From Paracoccus halophilus (GTDB lineage Bacteria; Pseudomonadota; Alphaproteobacteria; Rhodobacterales; Rhodobacteraceae): a stretch of 64,000 bases of DNA. Position numbers and translations under genes: made by a program. The stretch covers positions 124,001 through 188,000 of the forward strand of contig NZ_JRKN01000006.1 in assembly GCF_000763905.1 (NCBI RefSeq), read 5' to 3'. Of this stretch, positions 32,134 to 41,118 are shown in pieces (the first letter of the stretch is position 1; each line of letters begins with the position of its first letter). The notes beneath the pieces are model-generated. The model saw only the letters and a program-made list of their open reading frames with translations. It did not search any database and was not told the origin of the DNA.

Positions 32134-32149
32134 ATTCTGTATACAGAAT
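32134..32149. promoter_or_regulatory. GntR-type operator between isomerase and regulator genes
   Basis: ATTCTGTATACAGAAT is a perfect 16-bp palindrome identical to the core of the operator at 29244-29269. It sits about 58 nt from the isomerase start and 71 nt from the gntR start, so it can control both and provide autoregulation. Confidence 0.85.
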
Positions 32150-32219
32150 GCAGAGGGCGTGATTGACTTGATTTGTGGCAGTCTCTAGCGAAGACGAAAT
32201 CTGACAAAGGAGAGCGCGG

Positions 32220-32912
32220 GTGGCTCAATCCAGACCAGAAGCGGCCGAACTGCCCGGAACGCCCAACCGAATTGAACGGCAATCGTTGCATGATGCGATT
32301 TTGTCGCGGCTGCGTGACATGATCATCGAAGGCGAATTGCCGCCGGGAACGCGTATCAATGAAGGGCAGGTTGGCGCACATCTGGGGGTATCCCGGACGC
32401 CACTGCGCGAGGCGATTAAGTTTTTGGCCAGCGAGGGGCTGATCGAACTGGTTCCCAGCCGGGGGGCGGTGGTCAAGAAATTCACCGCCAAGGAAGTACG
32501 CGACATGATCGATGTCCTCAGTAATCTGGAACAGCTCGCCGCGCGCCGCGCCTGCATCTGCGCCACGGATGAAGGCATCGCCGGAATCCGTGCCCTGCAT
32601 GATCGCATGCTGGACCGGTATCGCGAGGGTGACCGGATGGCATATTACAGACTGAATCAGGACATCCACACCGCGACCGTGACGCTGTCGGACAATGCCG
32701 CGCTGTCAGATGTACATGCGCTGTTGCAGACCCGCCTGAAGCGCATCCGCTTTATCGGCCATGAAGGTCCGGAGAAATGGGCCAACGCCGTAGCCGAACA
32801 TGAAGATATGATGGCCGCGCTGGAGGCCCGCGACGGAGATCGCCTGGCCGCCGTCATCGGGCAGCATCTGGAACAGGCCTGGCAGCGGGTAAAGGAAGCA
32901 CTTCAGGAATAG
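32220..32912 (+). CDS. GntR family regulator, FadR/FCD subfamily
   Basis: This 230-aa protein has an N-terminal winged helix (residues 20-85; GTRINEGQVGAHLGVSRTPL) and a C-terminal all-helical FCD ligand domain with the metal-binding pattern of this group. A GTG start at 32220 is preceded by AAAGGAGAG. It is divergent from the isomerase-kinase operon; two matching palindromes make it the likely repressor of the whole sugar-acid regulon, released by a pathway intermediate. Confidence 0.9.
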   Translation: MAQSRPEAAELPGTPNRIERQSLHDAILSRLRDMIIEGELPPGTRINEGQVGAHLGVSRTPLREAIKFLASEGLIELVPSRGAVVKKFTAKEVRDMIDVLSNLEQLAARRACICATDEGIAGIRALHDRMLDRYREGDRMAYYRLNQDIHTATVTLSDNAALSDVHALLQTRLKRIRFIGHEGPEKWANAVAEHEDMMAALEARDGDRLAAVIGQHLEQAWQRVKEALQE

Positions 32913-33068
32913 GGGCACCCGTCGCGATGTTCATGACCCCGCCGGATTGTACGACTATGGCCGAAGCGATGCGATCCGCCTGCATGTCGTCAGCGGATAG
33001 GGCTGAACTATCCTTCCGCGTCGTCGATAACCGGGGCAATCGGGTTCTCGAACGCTCGGAGGGTTACC

Positions 33069-33715
33069 ATGAACATCGCCATCATCGGAGCAGCAGGAAA
33101 TGTCGGCCGGCGGCTGGTGGCGGAGGCCCTGCCGCGCGCGCTGCCGCAGGGCATGAACAGCCCGCAGAAATGCAATTATGGCCTTTATGGCGAGCAGCTG
33201 TCGGGCACCGCCTTCACCGCCAACCCGCCCGAGCGGACCTGGTGCTGCCGCATCCGCCCCTCGGTCAAGCATTCGGCGCGCTATACCCGGATCGACATGC
33301 CCTATTGGAAAAGCGCCCCGAATGTTCAGGACGGTGTGGCCAGCCTTGGTCAGTATCGCTGGAACCCGGCGCCGCATTCGGGCGAAAAGCTGAACTGGAT
33401 CGCCGGCATGCACACCATGACCACGGCCGGTGACGTGAACGCGCAGGTTGCCTGCCATGGTATCACAAGAACATCATGTCCGAACTGATGGGCAATATCT
33501 ATGGCCAGTACGACGCCAAGCCCGAAGGATTCGTGCCCGGCGGCATGAGCCTGCACAACATGATGCTGCCCCACGGCCCGGATCGGCAGGCCTTCGAGGC
33601 GGCCAGCAATGCCGAATTGAAACCCGAGAAGCTGGACAATACCATGTCCTTCATGTTCGAAACCCGTTTCCCCCAGCACCTGACCGAATTCGCCGCCAAG
33701 GAGGCGCGGAAATGA
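33069..33715 (+). pseudogene. hmgA: Homogentisate 1,2-dioxygenase remnant fused to a Rossmann-fold N-terminus
   Basis: The first 20 or so residues (MNIAIIGAAGNVGRRLVAEA) are an NAD(P)-binding start of a different gene. From ALPQGMNSPQKCNYGLYGEQ to AGDVNAQV the protein is clearly HmgA N-terminal sequence. About 200 residues of the dioxygenase are then missing and the frame changes near 33450. HmgA resumes in another frame with [14 protein letters not shown], including the His and Glu iron ligands and [11 protein letters not shown], to the natural C-terminus at 33715. The gene has therefore suffered two deletions and cannot make an active enzyme. It overlaps the fahA start by ATGA. Confidence 0.9.
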
Positions 33716-34950
33716 GCGGTCTGAAAAGCTGGGTGTCGTCGGCCAATGGCGACACCGACTTCCCGATCCAGAACCTGCCCTGCGGTGTCTTCGATGATGG
33801 CAATGGCGCGCGCGTGGGCGTTGCCATCGGCGACATGATCCTGGATGTCGCGGCGGTCGATCACGGTCAGGATGCCGGTCTGTTTTCCGAACCGGCGTGG
33901 AATGCCGTGATGGCAGCAGGGCGGGACATCTGGGCGGCATTGCGCGCGCGGCTGACGGTCCTTTTGTCGGACGAGGCGCAGCGCAAGGCCGTCGAGCCGC
34001 ATCTGGTGCCGCAGGCCAGCGCACAATTGCTGATGCCGTTCCGGGTGACGGAATACACCGATTTCTATGCCGGCCGGAATCATGCGCTCAACGTCGGGAC
34101 GATGTTCCGGGGGGCCGAGAACGCGTTGCCGGCCAACTGGCTTTCGATCCCCATAGGCTATAACGGCCGGGCATCATCCGTTGTCGTGTCGGGAACACCG
34201 GTTATCCGGCCCTGGGGACAGGTCAAGTCAGCTGATGAAGCGCTGCCGCGCTTTGCGCCCTCGGCCCGCTTCGATCTGGAGCTGGAGCTGGGCGCGGTCG
34301 TCGGCCAGTCGTCCGAGGGCATGGTATCGGTGCAGCAGGCCGACGACATGATCTTCGGCTATGTCCTGCTCAATGACTGGTCGGCACGCGACATCCAGGC
34401 ATGGGAATACCAGCCCCTGGGTCCGTTCCAGTCCAAGGCGACGGCGACGACCATCTCGCCCTGGATCGTAACCCGCGCCGCGCTTGAGGCTTTCCGTGTC
34501 GATACGCCCGAGCGCGAGCGCGAATTGCTGCCCTATCTGCGTGAACCGGGGCCGATGCTCTACGATATCGCGCTTGAGGTCGGACTTGCGCCCGAGGGCA
34601 AGCGTGAAACCGTGATCGCACGAACGAATTACCGCGAGATGTATTATTCGGCGCCGCAGCAGCTGGCCCATCACACGAGCTCGGGCTGTGCGATGCGGGT
34701 TGGCGATCTGCTTGGATCTGGCACGATCTCGGGCCCGGTCAGGGAAAGCCGCGGCTCGTTGCTGGAACTGAGCTGGGGCGGGAGCGAGCCGCTGCGGCTG
34801 GATACCGGCGAGGAGCGCTGCTTTCTTGAAAATGGCGACACCCTGACCATTCGCGGTGCGGCACTGGGCGACGGCTACCGGATCGGTTTTGGCGCCTGCA
34901 GCGGTAAGGTGATGCCGTCAATCGAACTGCCCGACTGGGCCAAGAGCTAG
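33712..34950 (+). CDS. fahA: Fumarylacetoacetase
   Basis: This 412-aa enzyme is the last of tyrosine/homogentisate catabolism (fumarylacetoacetate to fumarate and acetoacetate). The active-site stretch [20 protein letters not shown] keeps the catalytic His; the metal ligands lie in [10 protein letters not shown] and [28 protein letters not shown] is also typical. Its start codon overlaps the stop of the hmgA remnant, so it has lost its intact upstream partner. Confidence 0.95.
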   Translation: MSGLKSWVSSANGDTDFPIQNLPCGVFDDGNGARVGVAIGDMILDVAAVDHGQDAGLFSEPAWNAVMAAGRDIWAALRARLTVLLSDEAQRKAVEPHLVPQASAQLLMPFRVTEYTDFYAGRNHALNVGTMFRGAENALPANWLSIPIGYNGRASSVVVSGTPVIRPWGQVKSADEALPRFAPSARFDLELELGAVVGQSSEGMVSVQQADDMIFGYVLLNDWSARDIQAWEYQPLGPFQSKATATTISPWIVTRAALEAFRVDTPERERELLPYLREPGPMLYDIALEVGLAPEGKRETVIARTNYREMYYSAPQQLAHHTSSGCAMRVGDLLGSGTISGPVRESRGSLLELSWGGSEPLRLDTGEERCFLENGDTLTIRGAALGDGYRIGFGACSGKVMPSIELPDWAKS

Positions 34951-34995
34951 CATTACAAACCTCCGGCAAACCCGGCGCGGTTCATACAGCCGCCC

Positions 34996-35754
34996 TTATC
35001 GCAGCACGCGCCGCAGCCCGTCCTGCACCTTCAGCAATGGCTCAAGGTACAGGCCGACAAGCGCCTTGGCGTCCTCCTGCACGGCGGCCACGCCTGTGTT
35101 GATCGCGGCGACCGTGCGGCCATGCACCGAAAATATCGGCACGGCGATCGAGCGCAGGCCAAGCTCGACCTCCTGATCGATCAGCGCATATCCGTCGCGG
35201 CGGGCGGCATCCACGCGCGCCACGATCTCGGCCGGATCGGTCAGGCTGTGCGTTGTCCGGGGCGTGAGGTCCGATGCCTCGATGATGGCGCGGGCCTCAT
35301 CGCGCGGCAGGGCTGCCAGCAGCACCCGGCCCATCGACGTGCAATGCGCGGGCAGGCGCGAGCCGGGCATCAGGCCGATGGACATGACCCGGCGCTGCGC
35401 CGCGCGGGCCAGATAGACGATCTCGGTCCCGTCCAGGATCGAGACAGAGGTGGACTGCCCGATCCGCTCGGACAGCTGGTCCAGCCAGGGCTGCACCAGC
35501 TGCGCCATCGGCATCGCCGCCAGCGCCCCCATGCCCAGCCGCAGCACGCGCGCGGTCAGGGTGAAGAACTTGCCGTCGTAATCGGCATAGCCGAGATCAT
35601 GCAGGGTCAGCAGGCAGCGCCGTGCCGTGGCCCGGTCAAGGCCGGTCGCCCCCGCCACGTCGGAAATCGACATCCGGGGCTGTTCGGCACGAAACGCCTC
35701 GATCACGCGCAGGCCCTTGGCCAGCGATCCGATGGTATCGGTCTTGTTCGCCAT
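34996..35754 (-). CDS. pcaR: IclR-family regulator of the beta-ketoadipate pathway (PcaR type)
   Basis: This 252-aa protein has an N-terminal winged helix (residues about 8-70; MSISDVAGATGLDRATARRC) and a C-terminal IclR effector domain (LPAHCTSMGRVLLAALPRDEA). It is divergent from pcaIJF, and PcaR senses beta-ketoadipate in other proteobacteria. The start MANKTDTIGSLAKG at 35754 was preferred over the upstream ATG at 35799 because it matches IclR N-termini. An operator overlaps this start. Confidence 0.87.
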   Translation of the reverse strand: MANKTDTIGSLAKGLRVIEAFRAEQPRMSISDVAGATGLDRATARRCLLTLHDLGYADYDGKFFTLTARVLRLGMGALAAMPMAQLVQPWLDQLSERIGQSTSVSILDGTEIVYLARAAQRRVMSIGLMPGSRLPAHCTSMGRVLLAALPRDEARAIIEASDLTPRTTHSLTDPAEIVARVDAARRDGYALIDQEVELGLRSIAVPIFSVHGRTVAAINTGVAAVQEDAKALVGLYLEPLLKVQDGLRRVLR

Positions 35755-35781
35755 GCGAACAAGAAAATTCGCTTTGCGAAC
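35746..35781. promoter_or_regulatory. Tandem TTCGC-N3-GCGAA operators of pcaR/pcaI
   Basis: Two inverted repeats TTCGC-N3-GCGAA occur at 35747-35759 and 35768-35780, centres 21 bp apart (two helical turns). The first overlaps the pcaR start codon on the minus strand; the second is 78 nt upstream of pcaI. They are likely PcaR binding sites controlling both directions. Confidence 0.78.
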
Positions 35782-35858
35782 AAATGTCAATATGCGCACG
35801 ATTTTCCTGTCGCCTGCACGGCGTTGCGCCTAAGCCAAGCCGAAACACAGGAGGATTC

Positions 35859-36593
35859 ATGGACAAGCGCATTGCCAGCCTTGCCGACGCGGTTTCGGAT
35901 ATTCCGGACGGCGCCGCGGTCATGATCGGCGGCTTTGGCGGATCGGGGGCGCCGATCGAACTGATCCACGCCCTGATCGACCGTTATCTGGCCACCGGCA
36001 GTCCCGCGCGGCTGACGGTGATCAACAACAACGCCGGCAATGGCCATGTCGGCATCGCCGCCATGATCGAACAGGGCATGGTCGCGAAGATGGTCTGTTC
36101 CTTTCCGCGTTCGGCCGATCCGCGCGTCTTTACCGAGAAATACCTGGCCGGAGAGATCGCGCTGGAACTGGTTCCGCAAGGCACGCTGGCCGAGCGCATC
36201 CGCGCCGGCGGCGCCGGGATCCCGGCCTTCTATACGCCGACCAGCTTCGGCACCGATCTGGCCGAAGGCAAGCCTGTGGCCGAATTCGAGGGGCGCTCCT
36301 ATGTCCAGGAGCGCTGGCTCAAGGCCGATGTCGCGCTGATCAAGGCCGAGACCGGGGATCACCTTGGCAATCTGACCTATCGCATGGCCGCGCGGAACTT
36401 TGCGCCGATCATGGCCATGGCGGCCGCGCATACGGTGGCGCAGGTCAGCCATATCGTCGAACCCGGCGGCATCGACCCCGAAGCGGTCGTGACCCCCGGC
36501 ATCTTCGTCGATGCCGTGGTTTCCGTCCCGAATCCCGCGCAGGAAGAGGATCTCAACCGCGCCAACGCAATCCATCCGCAGGTGAGCGCATGA
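35859..36593 (+). CDS. pcaI: 3-oxoadipate CoA-transferase subunit A
   Basis: This 244-aa subunit has the CoA-transferase family I glycine motif VMIGGFGGSGAPIELIHAL near residue 21 and ENGxP-less alpha-subunit architecture. With PcaJ it transfers CoA from succinyl-CoA to beta-ketoadipate. An AGGAGG ribosome site lies 5 nt upstream, and ATGA overlap links it to pcaJ. Confidence 0.93.
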   Translation: MDKRIASLADAVSDIPDGAAVMIGGFGGSGAPIELIHALIDRYLATGSPARLTVINNNAGNGHVGIAAMIEQGMVAKMVCSFPRSADPRVFTEKYLAGEIALELVPQGTLAERIRAGGAGIPAFYTPTSFGTDLAEGKPVAEFEGRSYVQERWLKADVALIKAETGDHLGNLTYRMAARNFAPIMAMAAAHTVAQVSHIVEPGGIDPEAVVTPGIFVDAVVSVPNPAQEEDLNRANAIHPQVSA

Positions 36594-37258
36594 CCAAGCT
36601 GACGAATGCCCAGATCGCCTGGCGCGCGGCCCAGGACATCCATGACGGGGCCTATGTGAACCTGGGGATCGGCTTTCCCGAAATGGTCGCCCGCTTCCAG
36701 CCCAAGGGGCGGCAGGCGATCTTTCATACCGAAAACGGCATCCTCGGCTTTGGCGAGGCGCCCGCGCCGGGACAGGAAGACTGGGACCTGATCAATGCCG
36801 GCAAGAAGGCGGTGACGCTCAAGCCCGGCACCGCCTTTTTCCACCATGCGGACAGCTTTGCCATGGTGCGTGGCGGGCATCTGGACGTGGCGATCCTGGG
36901 GGCCTATCAGGTGGCGCAGAACGGCGATCTGGCGAACTGGTCCACGGGACCCAAGGGCGTGCCGGCCGTGGGCGGCGCGATGGATCTGGTCCATGGCGCC
37001 AAGCGCGTCGCAGTGATCACCGATCACGTGACCAAGGACGGCAAGCCCAAGCTGGTGGACCGCTGCACCCTGCCGCTGACCGGGCTGGGCTGCGTGACGC
37101 GGATCTATACCTCGCTTGCCGTGGTGGATATCAAGGACGGCCGTTTCCTGCTGCGGGAAAAGCTGCCCGCGCTGTCTTTTGACGAATTGCAATCCCTGAC
37201 CGGCGCGCCGCTGCATCGCGATGGCGACGTGGCCGATCTGATCGTGCCAGAGGTGTGA
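36590..37258 (+). CDS. pcaJ: 3-oxoadipate CoA-transferase subunit B
   Basis: This 222-aa subunit carries the catalytic glutamate Glu48 in the TENGILGFG motif of the family. It forms the active transferase with PcaI. It overlaps pcaI by ATGA and is followed by pcaF after one base, so pcaIJF is a compact operon. Confidence 0.94.
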   Translation: MTKLTNAQIAWRAAQDIHDGAYVNLGIGFPEMVARFQPKGRQAIFHTENGILGFGEAPAPGQEDWDLINAGKKAVTLKPGTAFFHHADSFAMVRGGHLDVAILGAYQVAQNGDLANWSTGPKGVPAVGGAMDLVHGAKRVAVITDHVTKDGKPKLVDRCTLPLTGLGCVTRIYTSLAVVDIKDGRFLLREKLPALSFDELQSLTGAPLHRDGDVADLIVPEV

Positions 37259-37259
37259 C

Positions 37260-38462
37260 ATGACCGAGGTTTTCATCTGCGACTATATCCGCACGCCCAT
37301 CGGCCGGTTTGGCGGCGCGCTGGCCACCGTCCGGGCCGACGATCTGGGCGCCGTTCCCCTGCGCGCGCTGATGGCGCGGAACGCAGGCGTCGACTGGCAG
37401 GCGGTCGATGATGTGATCTTCGGCTGCGCCAATCAGGCGGGCGAGGACAACCGCAATGTCGCCCGCATGTCCCTGCTGCTCGCCGGTCTGCCGGTCGAGC
37501 TGGCGGGCACGACCATCAACCGGCTTTGCGGCTCGGGCATGGATGCGGTCATCGCCGCGGCCCGCGCCATTAAGGCGGGCGAGGCTGATCTGATGATCGC
37601 GGGCGGGGTCGAATCGATGTCGCGCGCGCCCTTCGTGATGCCCAAGGCCGAGACGGCCTTTTCGCGCAGCAACGCGATCTACGACACCACCATCGGCTGG
37701 CGCTTTGTCAATCCGCTGATGGAGGCGCAATACGGCGTCGATTCCATGCCCGAAACCGCCGAGAACGTGGCCGAGGATTTCGCGATCAGCCGCGAGGATC
37801 AGGATGCCTTCGCGCTGCGCTCGCAGCAAAAGGCCGCTGTGGCGCAGGCGAATGGGCGGCTGGCGGCCGAGATCACCCCCGTCACCATCCCGCAACGCAA
37901 GGGCGATCCCAGGCTGGTGGACCGCGACGAACACCCGCGCGAGACGACGGCCGAGGCCCTGGCGGCCCTCAGGGCGCCGTTCCGCAAGGGCGGCACGGTC
38001 ACTGCGGGCAATGCCTCGGGCGTCAATGACGGGGCGGCGGCGCTGATCCTGGCCTCGAAGGCGGCGGCGCAGCGGCACGGCCTGACCCCGATCGCCCGGG
38101 TGCTGGGCGGCGCGGTGGCGGGCGTTGCGCCGCGCATCATGGGCTTCGGCCCGGCGCCGGCCTCGAAAAAGCTGATGGCCCGGCTGGGGCTGTCACAGTC
38201 CGATTTCGACGTGATCGAACTGAACGAGGCTTTCGCCAGCCAGGGCCTTGCCACGCTGCGCGATCTGGGCATCGCCGATGACGATCCGCGCGTGAACCCG
38301 AATGGCGGCGCCATCGCGCTTGGCCATCCGCTGGGCATGTCCGGCGCCCGCATCACCGGCACGGCGGCGCTGGAACTGGCCCGCAGCGGCGGCAGACGCG
38401 CGCTTTCGACCATGTGCATCGGCGTGGGTCAGGGCATCGCCGTGGCGCTGGAACGGGTATAA
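37260..38462 (+). CDS. pcaF: 3-oxoadipyl-CoA thiolase
   Basis: This 400-aa thiolase cleaves beta-ketoadipyl-CoA to succinyl-CoA and acetyl-CoA. The nucleophile is Cys90 (INRLCGSGMDAV); the C-terminal motifs NPNGGAIALGHPLGMSGAR and CIGVGQGIA hold the His and second Cys. Length and context fit PcaF rather than a general acetyl-CoA thiolase. Confidence 0.94.
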   Translation: MTEVFICDYIRTPIGRFGGALATVRADDLGAVPLRALMARNAGVDWQAVDDVIFGCANQAGEDNRNVARMSLLLAGLPVELAGTTINRLCGSGMDAVIAAARAIKAGEADLMIAGGVESMSRAPFVMPKAETAFSRSNAIYDTTIGWRFVNPLMEAQYGVDSMPETAENVAEDFAISREDQDAFALRSQQKAAVAQANGRLAAEITPVTIPQRKGDPRLVDRDEHPRETTAEALAALRAPFRKGGTVTAGNASGVNDGAAALILASKAAAQRHGLTPIARVLGGAVAGVAPRIMGFGPAPASKKLMARLGLSQSDFDVIELNEAFASQGLATLRDLGIADDDPRVNPNGGAIALGHPLGMSGARITGTAALELARSGGRRALSTMCIGVGQGIAVALERV

Positions 38463-38473
38463 AGGTCGGCTGG

Positions 38474-39400
38474 CTAAAGGGGCGGGCGCAGGTTGTTCGC
38501 CGCAAGCCAGGCCGGATTCTCGGCATACATGTCGTGGATCAGCGTCTTGATGAGGCCCAGATGATGCGAGCCGTCGCCCGCCCGATGGCTGAGGATGACC
38601 GGAGAGACCGCCCGCGGGCTGTCGATCACGCGATAGCGCACATCCGAGCGCATCTGCCGCGCCGATGACGGGATGATGCAGATGCCCGACTCGGCGGCGA
38701 CCAGCCCGAGCGCGGTCTGGATCTCGCGCACCTCCAGCACGTCGCCGGGGTGGATCTCGGCGTCCTGAAGCAGGCTCAGAACCTGATCGGCATAGCTGGG
38801 ACGGGGCTCCTTGGGATAGACGATCAGCTTCTGCCCGCCGATCGCGGACAGGGGCAGCGGGGCGTCGCTTGCCGCCAGCGGCGTGCCTTCCGGCAGCGCG
38901 GCGACCAGCCGTTCCTCGCGCAGGACGGTGCTGGCAATGTTCGGATCGCTCTGCTTCAGCCGGCCGAAGCCCACGTCGATGCGGCCCTCCTTCAGTGCCG
39001 GGATCTGCTGGATCGACAGCAGTTCCAGAAGCTGGATATCCAGTTCGGGCGCGTGCCGGCGCAGCTTGCGGACCAGCACCGGCAGGCCGCCGTAAAGGGT
39101 CGAGGCGACGAAGCCGATGGACAGCAGCCGGTTGCGGTTCATGCCGACCCGGCGCGTCGCGTCCTTCATCTGATCGACGCGGCCCAGCACCTGCATCGCC
39201 TGTTCATAGAACAGCCGGCCGGCATCGGTCAGCCTGATGGGGCGGCTTTTGCGGACGATCAGGGTCACGCCAAGTTCCTCCTCCAGAAGCTGGATCTGGC
39301 GGCTGAGCGGGGGCTGCGCGATATGCAGACTCTCGGCCGCGCGGGTGAAATTCCTTTCGCGCGCCACGGCGGCAAAATATCGCATCTGCCTCAGATCCAT
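38474..39400 (-). CDS. catR: LysR-family regulator of catechol/benzoate genes (CatR/CatM/BenM type)
   Basis: This 308-aa protein has the LysR helix-turn-helix at the N-terminus (MDLRQMRYFAAVARERNFTR, then AAESLHIAQPPLSRQI) and a periplasmic-binding-protein-like effector domain. It is divergent from catB with an ATAC-N7-GTAT site between them, which fits muconate-responsive activation. Much longer in-frame extensions run antisense through catB and were rejected. Confidence 0.9.
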   Translation of the reverse strand: MDLRQMRYFAAVARERNFTRAAESLHIAQPPLSRQIQLLEEELGVTLIVRKSRPIRLTDAGRLFYEQAMQVLGRVDQMKDATRRVGMNRNRLLSIGFVASTLYGGLPVLVRKLRRHAPELDIQLLELLSIQQIPALKEGRIDVGFGRLKQSDPNIASTVLREERLVAALPEGTPLAASDAPLPLSAIGGQKLIVYPKEPRPSYADQVLSLLQDAEIHPGDVLEVREIQTALGLVAAESGICIIPSSARQMRSDVRYRVIDSPRAVSPVILSHRAGDGSHHLGLIKTLIHDMYAENPAWLAANNLRPPL

Positions 39401-39493
39401 CGCTGTTCCCCTGTCCGAATCGTAAAAATCATGCGGGTTTCGGGTATGTCGCGGCGTTCCAAACTGCTGTTTGACCGGGTATTTTCCCATACT

Positions 39494-39508
39494 ATACCTT
39501 AAAGGTAT
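39494..39508. promoter_or_regulatory. CatM/BenM-type operator ATAC-N7-GTAT upstream of catB
   Basis: ATACCTTAAAGGTAT is a 7-bp perfect inverted repeat around one base and matches the ATAC-N7-GTAT consensus of CatM/BenM. It is about 50 nt upstream of catB and 100 nt from the catR start. A partial second site (CATACTATACC) adjoins it. Confidence 0.8.
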
Positions 39509-39550
39509 TGTTGCAAATGCAAATGATCTTGGACTGGTGGCGGCTGCCTG

Positions 39551-40753
39551 ATGCAATCTGCCCTCATGAACCAGCCATACACCCCCCTTGTCGGATCGAC
39601 CGCAGCGCCCGTTGTCACTGGGGTCGAGACGGTGATCCTCGATCTGCCGACCATTCGCCCGCACAAGCTGTCGGTCGCGACCATGAACGGGCAGGTGCTG
39701 ACAATCGTCCGCATCCATTGCAGCGACGGAATCACCGGCATCGGCGAAGGCACGACGATCGGCGGCCTCGCCTATGGCGGCGAAAGCCCGGAAAGCATGA
39801 AGGTCAATATCGACACCTGGTTCGCGCCGGTGATGATCGGTCAGGACGCGACGCGGGTGCAGGCGCTGATGGCGCGGATCGGCCGGATGGTGCGCGAGAA
39901 CCGCTTTGCCAAATCGGCAGTGGAGACCGCGCTGCTGGATGCCCATGGCAAGCGGCTGGGCCTGCCGGTCAGCGAGCTTCTGGGCGGGCGGCGGCGCGAC
40001 CGCCTGCCGGTGGCCTGGACGCTGGCCTCGGGCGATACGGCGCGCGATATCGACGAGGCCGGGCGGATGCTGGACCTGCGCCGTCACCGCATCTTCAAGC
40101 TGAAGATCGGCGCCCGCGCCATCCGTGACGACATCGCCCATGTCGCCGCGATCAAATCCGCGCTTGGCGACCGGGCCATGGTGCGCGTCGATGTGAACAT
40201 GGCCTGGTCCGAAAGCGAGGCCGCCTTTGGCATGGCGGCGCTGGCCGATGCCGGCTGCGAACTGGTCGAACAGCCCGTGGCCTCGGCCGCGGCGCTGACC
40301 CGGCTGGTGCGGCGTTTCCCGGTGGCGCTGATGGCCGATGAATCGCTGACCGGACCGGAAAGCGCCTTTGAACTGGCGCGCGTCCACGGCGCCGATGTCT
40401 TTGCCGTCAAGCTTGAGCAAAGCGGCGGTGCCTTCAACGCGCTGCGTGTTGCGGCCATCGCCGATGCGGCGGGGATCGGGCTTTACGGCGGCACCATGCT
40501 GGAAGGCGCGGTGGGCACGGTCGTCTCGGCCCATGCCTTTGCGACCTTTGCCCGGCTGGACTGGGGCACGGAGCTGTTCGGCCCGCTGCTGCTGACCGAA
40601 GAGATCCTGACCGAGCCGCTGGATTACAGCGATTTCGAACTGACGGTGCCCGGCGGCCCCGGACTTGGCGTCACGCTGGACGAGGATCGCGTGGCGTTTT
40701 TCGCCCGCGACGGCATCCGCAAGACGATCAGCCTGCCGACAGCAAGGGGATAG
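39551..40753 (+). CDS. catB: Muconate cycloisomerase
   Basis: This 400-aa enolase-superfamily enzyme turns cis,cis-muconate into muconolactone. The catalytic KLKIG (acid/base Lys) is near residue 180; metal ligands lie in VRVDVNMAW, ELVEQPV and ALMADESLTG. An alternative ATG at 39566 (MNQPYTP) would shorten it by five residues; no strong ribosome site decides between them. Confidence 0.94.
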   Translation: MQSALMNQPYTPLVGSTAAPVVTGVETVILDLPTIRPHKLSVATMNGQVLTIVRIHCSDGITGIGEGTTIGGLAYGGESPESMKVNIDTWFAPVMIGQDATRVQALMARIGRMVRENRFAKSAVETALLDAHGKRLGLPVSELLGGRRRDRLPVAWTLASGDTARDIDEAGRMLDLRRHRIFKLKIGARAIRDDIAHVAAIKSALGDRAMVRVDVNMAWSESEAAFGMAALADAGCELVEQPVASAAALTRLVRRFPVALMADESLTGPESAFELARVHGADVFAVKLEQSGGAFNALRVAAIADAAGIGLYGGTMLEGAVGTVVSAHAFATFARLDWGTELFGPLLLTEEILTEPLDYSDFELTVPGGPGLGVTLDEDRVAFFARDGIRKTISLPTARG

Positions 40754-40756
40754 ACC

Positions 40757-41047
40757 ATGCTTTTCCACGTCTCCATGGATGTCCGCATCCCGCGCGACCT
40801 GCCCGCCGATGAACGGGCCGATATTCTGGCCCGCGAAAAGGCCTATTCGCAGGATCTGCAGCGCCGGGGCAAATGGCGCCATATCTGGCGCGTTGCCGGG
40901 CAATACGCGAATGTCAGCATCTTCGACGTCAGCGACAATGCCGAACTTCACGAGATTCTGGCCGGCCTGCCCCTGTTCCCCTTCATGGAGATCAAGGTCA
41001 CGCCGCTGCTGCGCCATCCGTCAGCGATCAGGGAAGACGACAGCTGA
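40757..41047 (+). CDS. catC: Muconolactone delta-isomerase
   Basis: This 96-aa protein has the family length and the conserved LFHVSMDVRIPRDLP start with RGKWRHIWRVAGQYANVSIF. It moves the double bond to give beta-ketoadipate enol-lactone. It is 3 nt after catB. The next enzyme (enol-lactone hydrolase, PcaD) is not in the window. Confidence 0.95.
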   Translation: MLFHVSMDVRIPRDLPADERADILAREKAYSQDLQRRGKWRHIWRVAGQYANVSIFDVSDNAELHEILAGLPLFPFMEIKVTPLLRHPSAIREDDS

Positions 41048-41118
41048 CCAATACCCAACGGGGCGGAGCGTGAGCCGCCCTGCCCAGTTTCCAAGCGAAT
41101 CCAGGAGGAGAAATACCA

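Noticed and set aside
39401..41017. Extension of catR to 847 aa
   Set aside because: The extra part is antisense to catB and catC; the LysR N-terminus begins cleanly at 39400.
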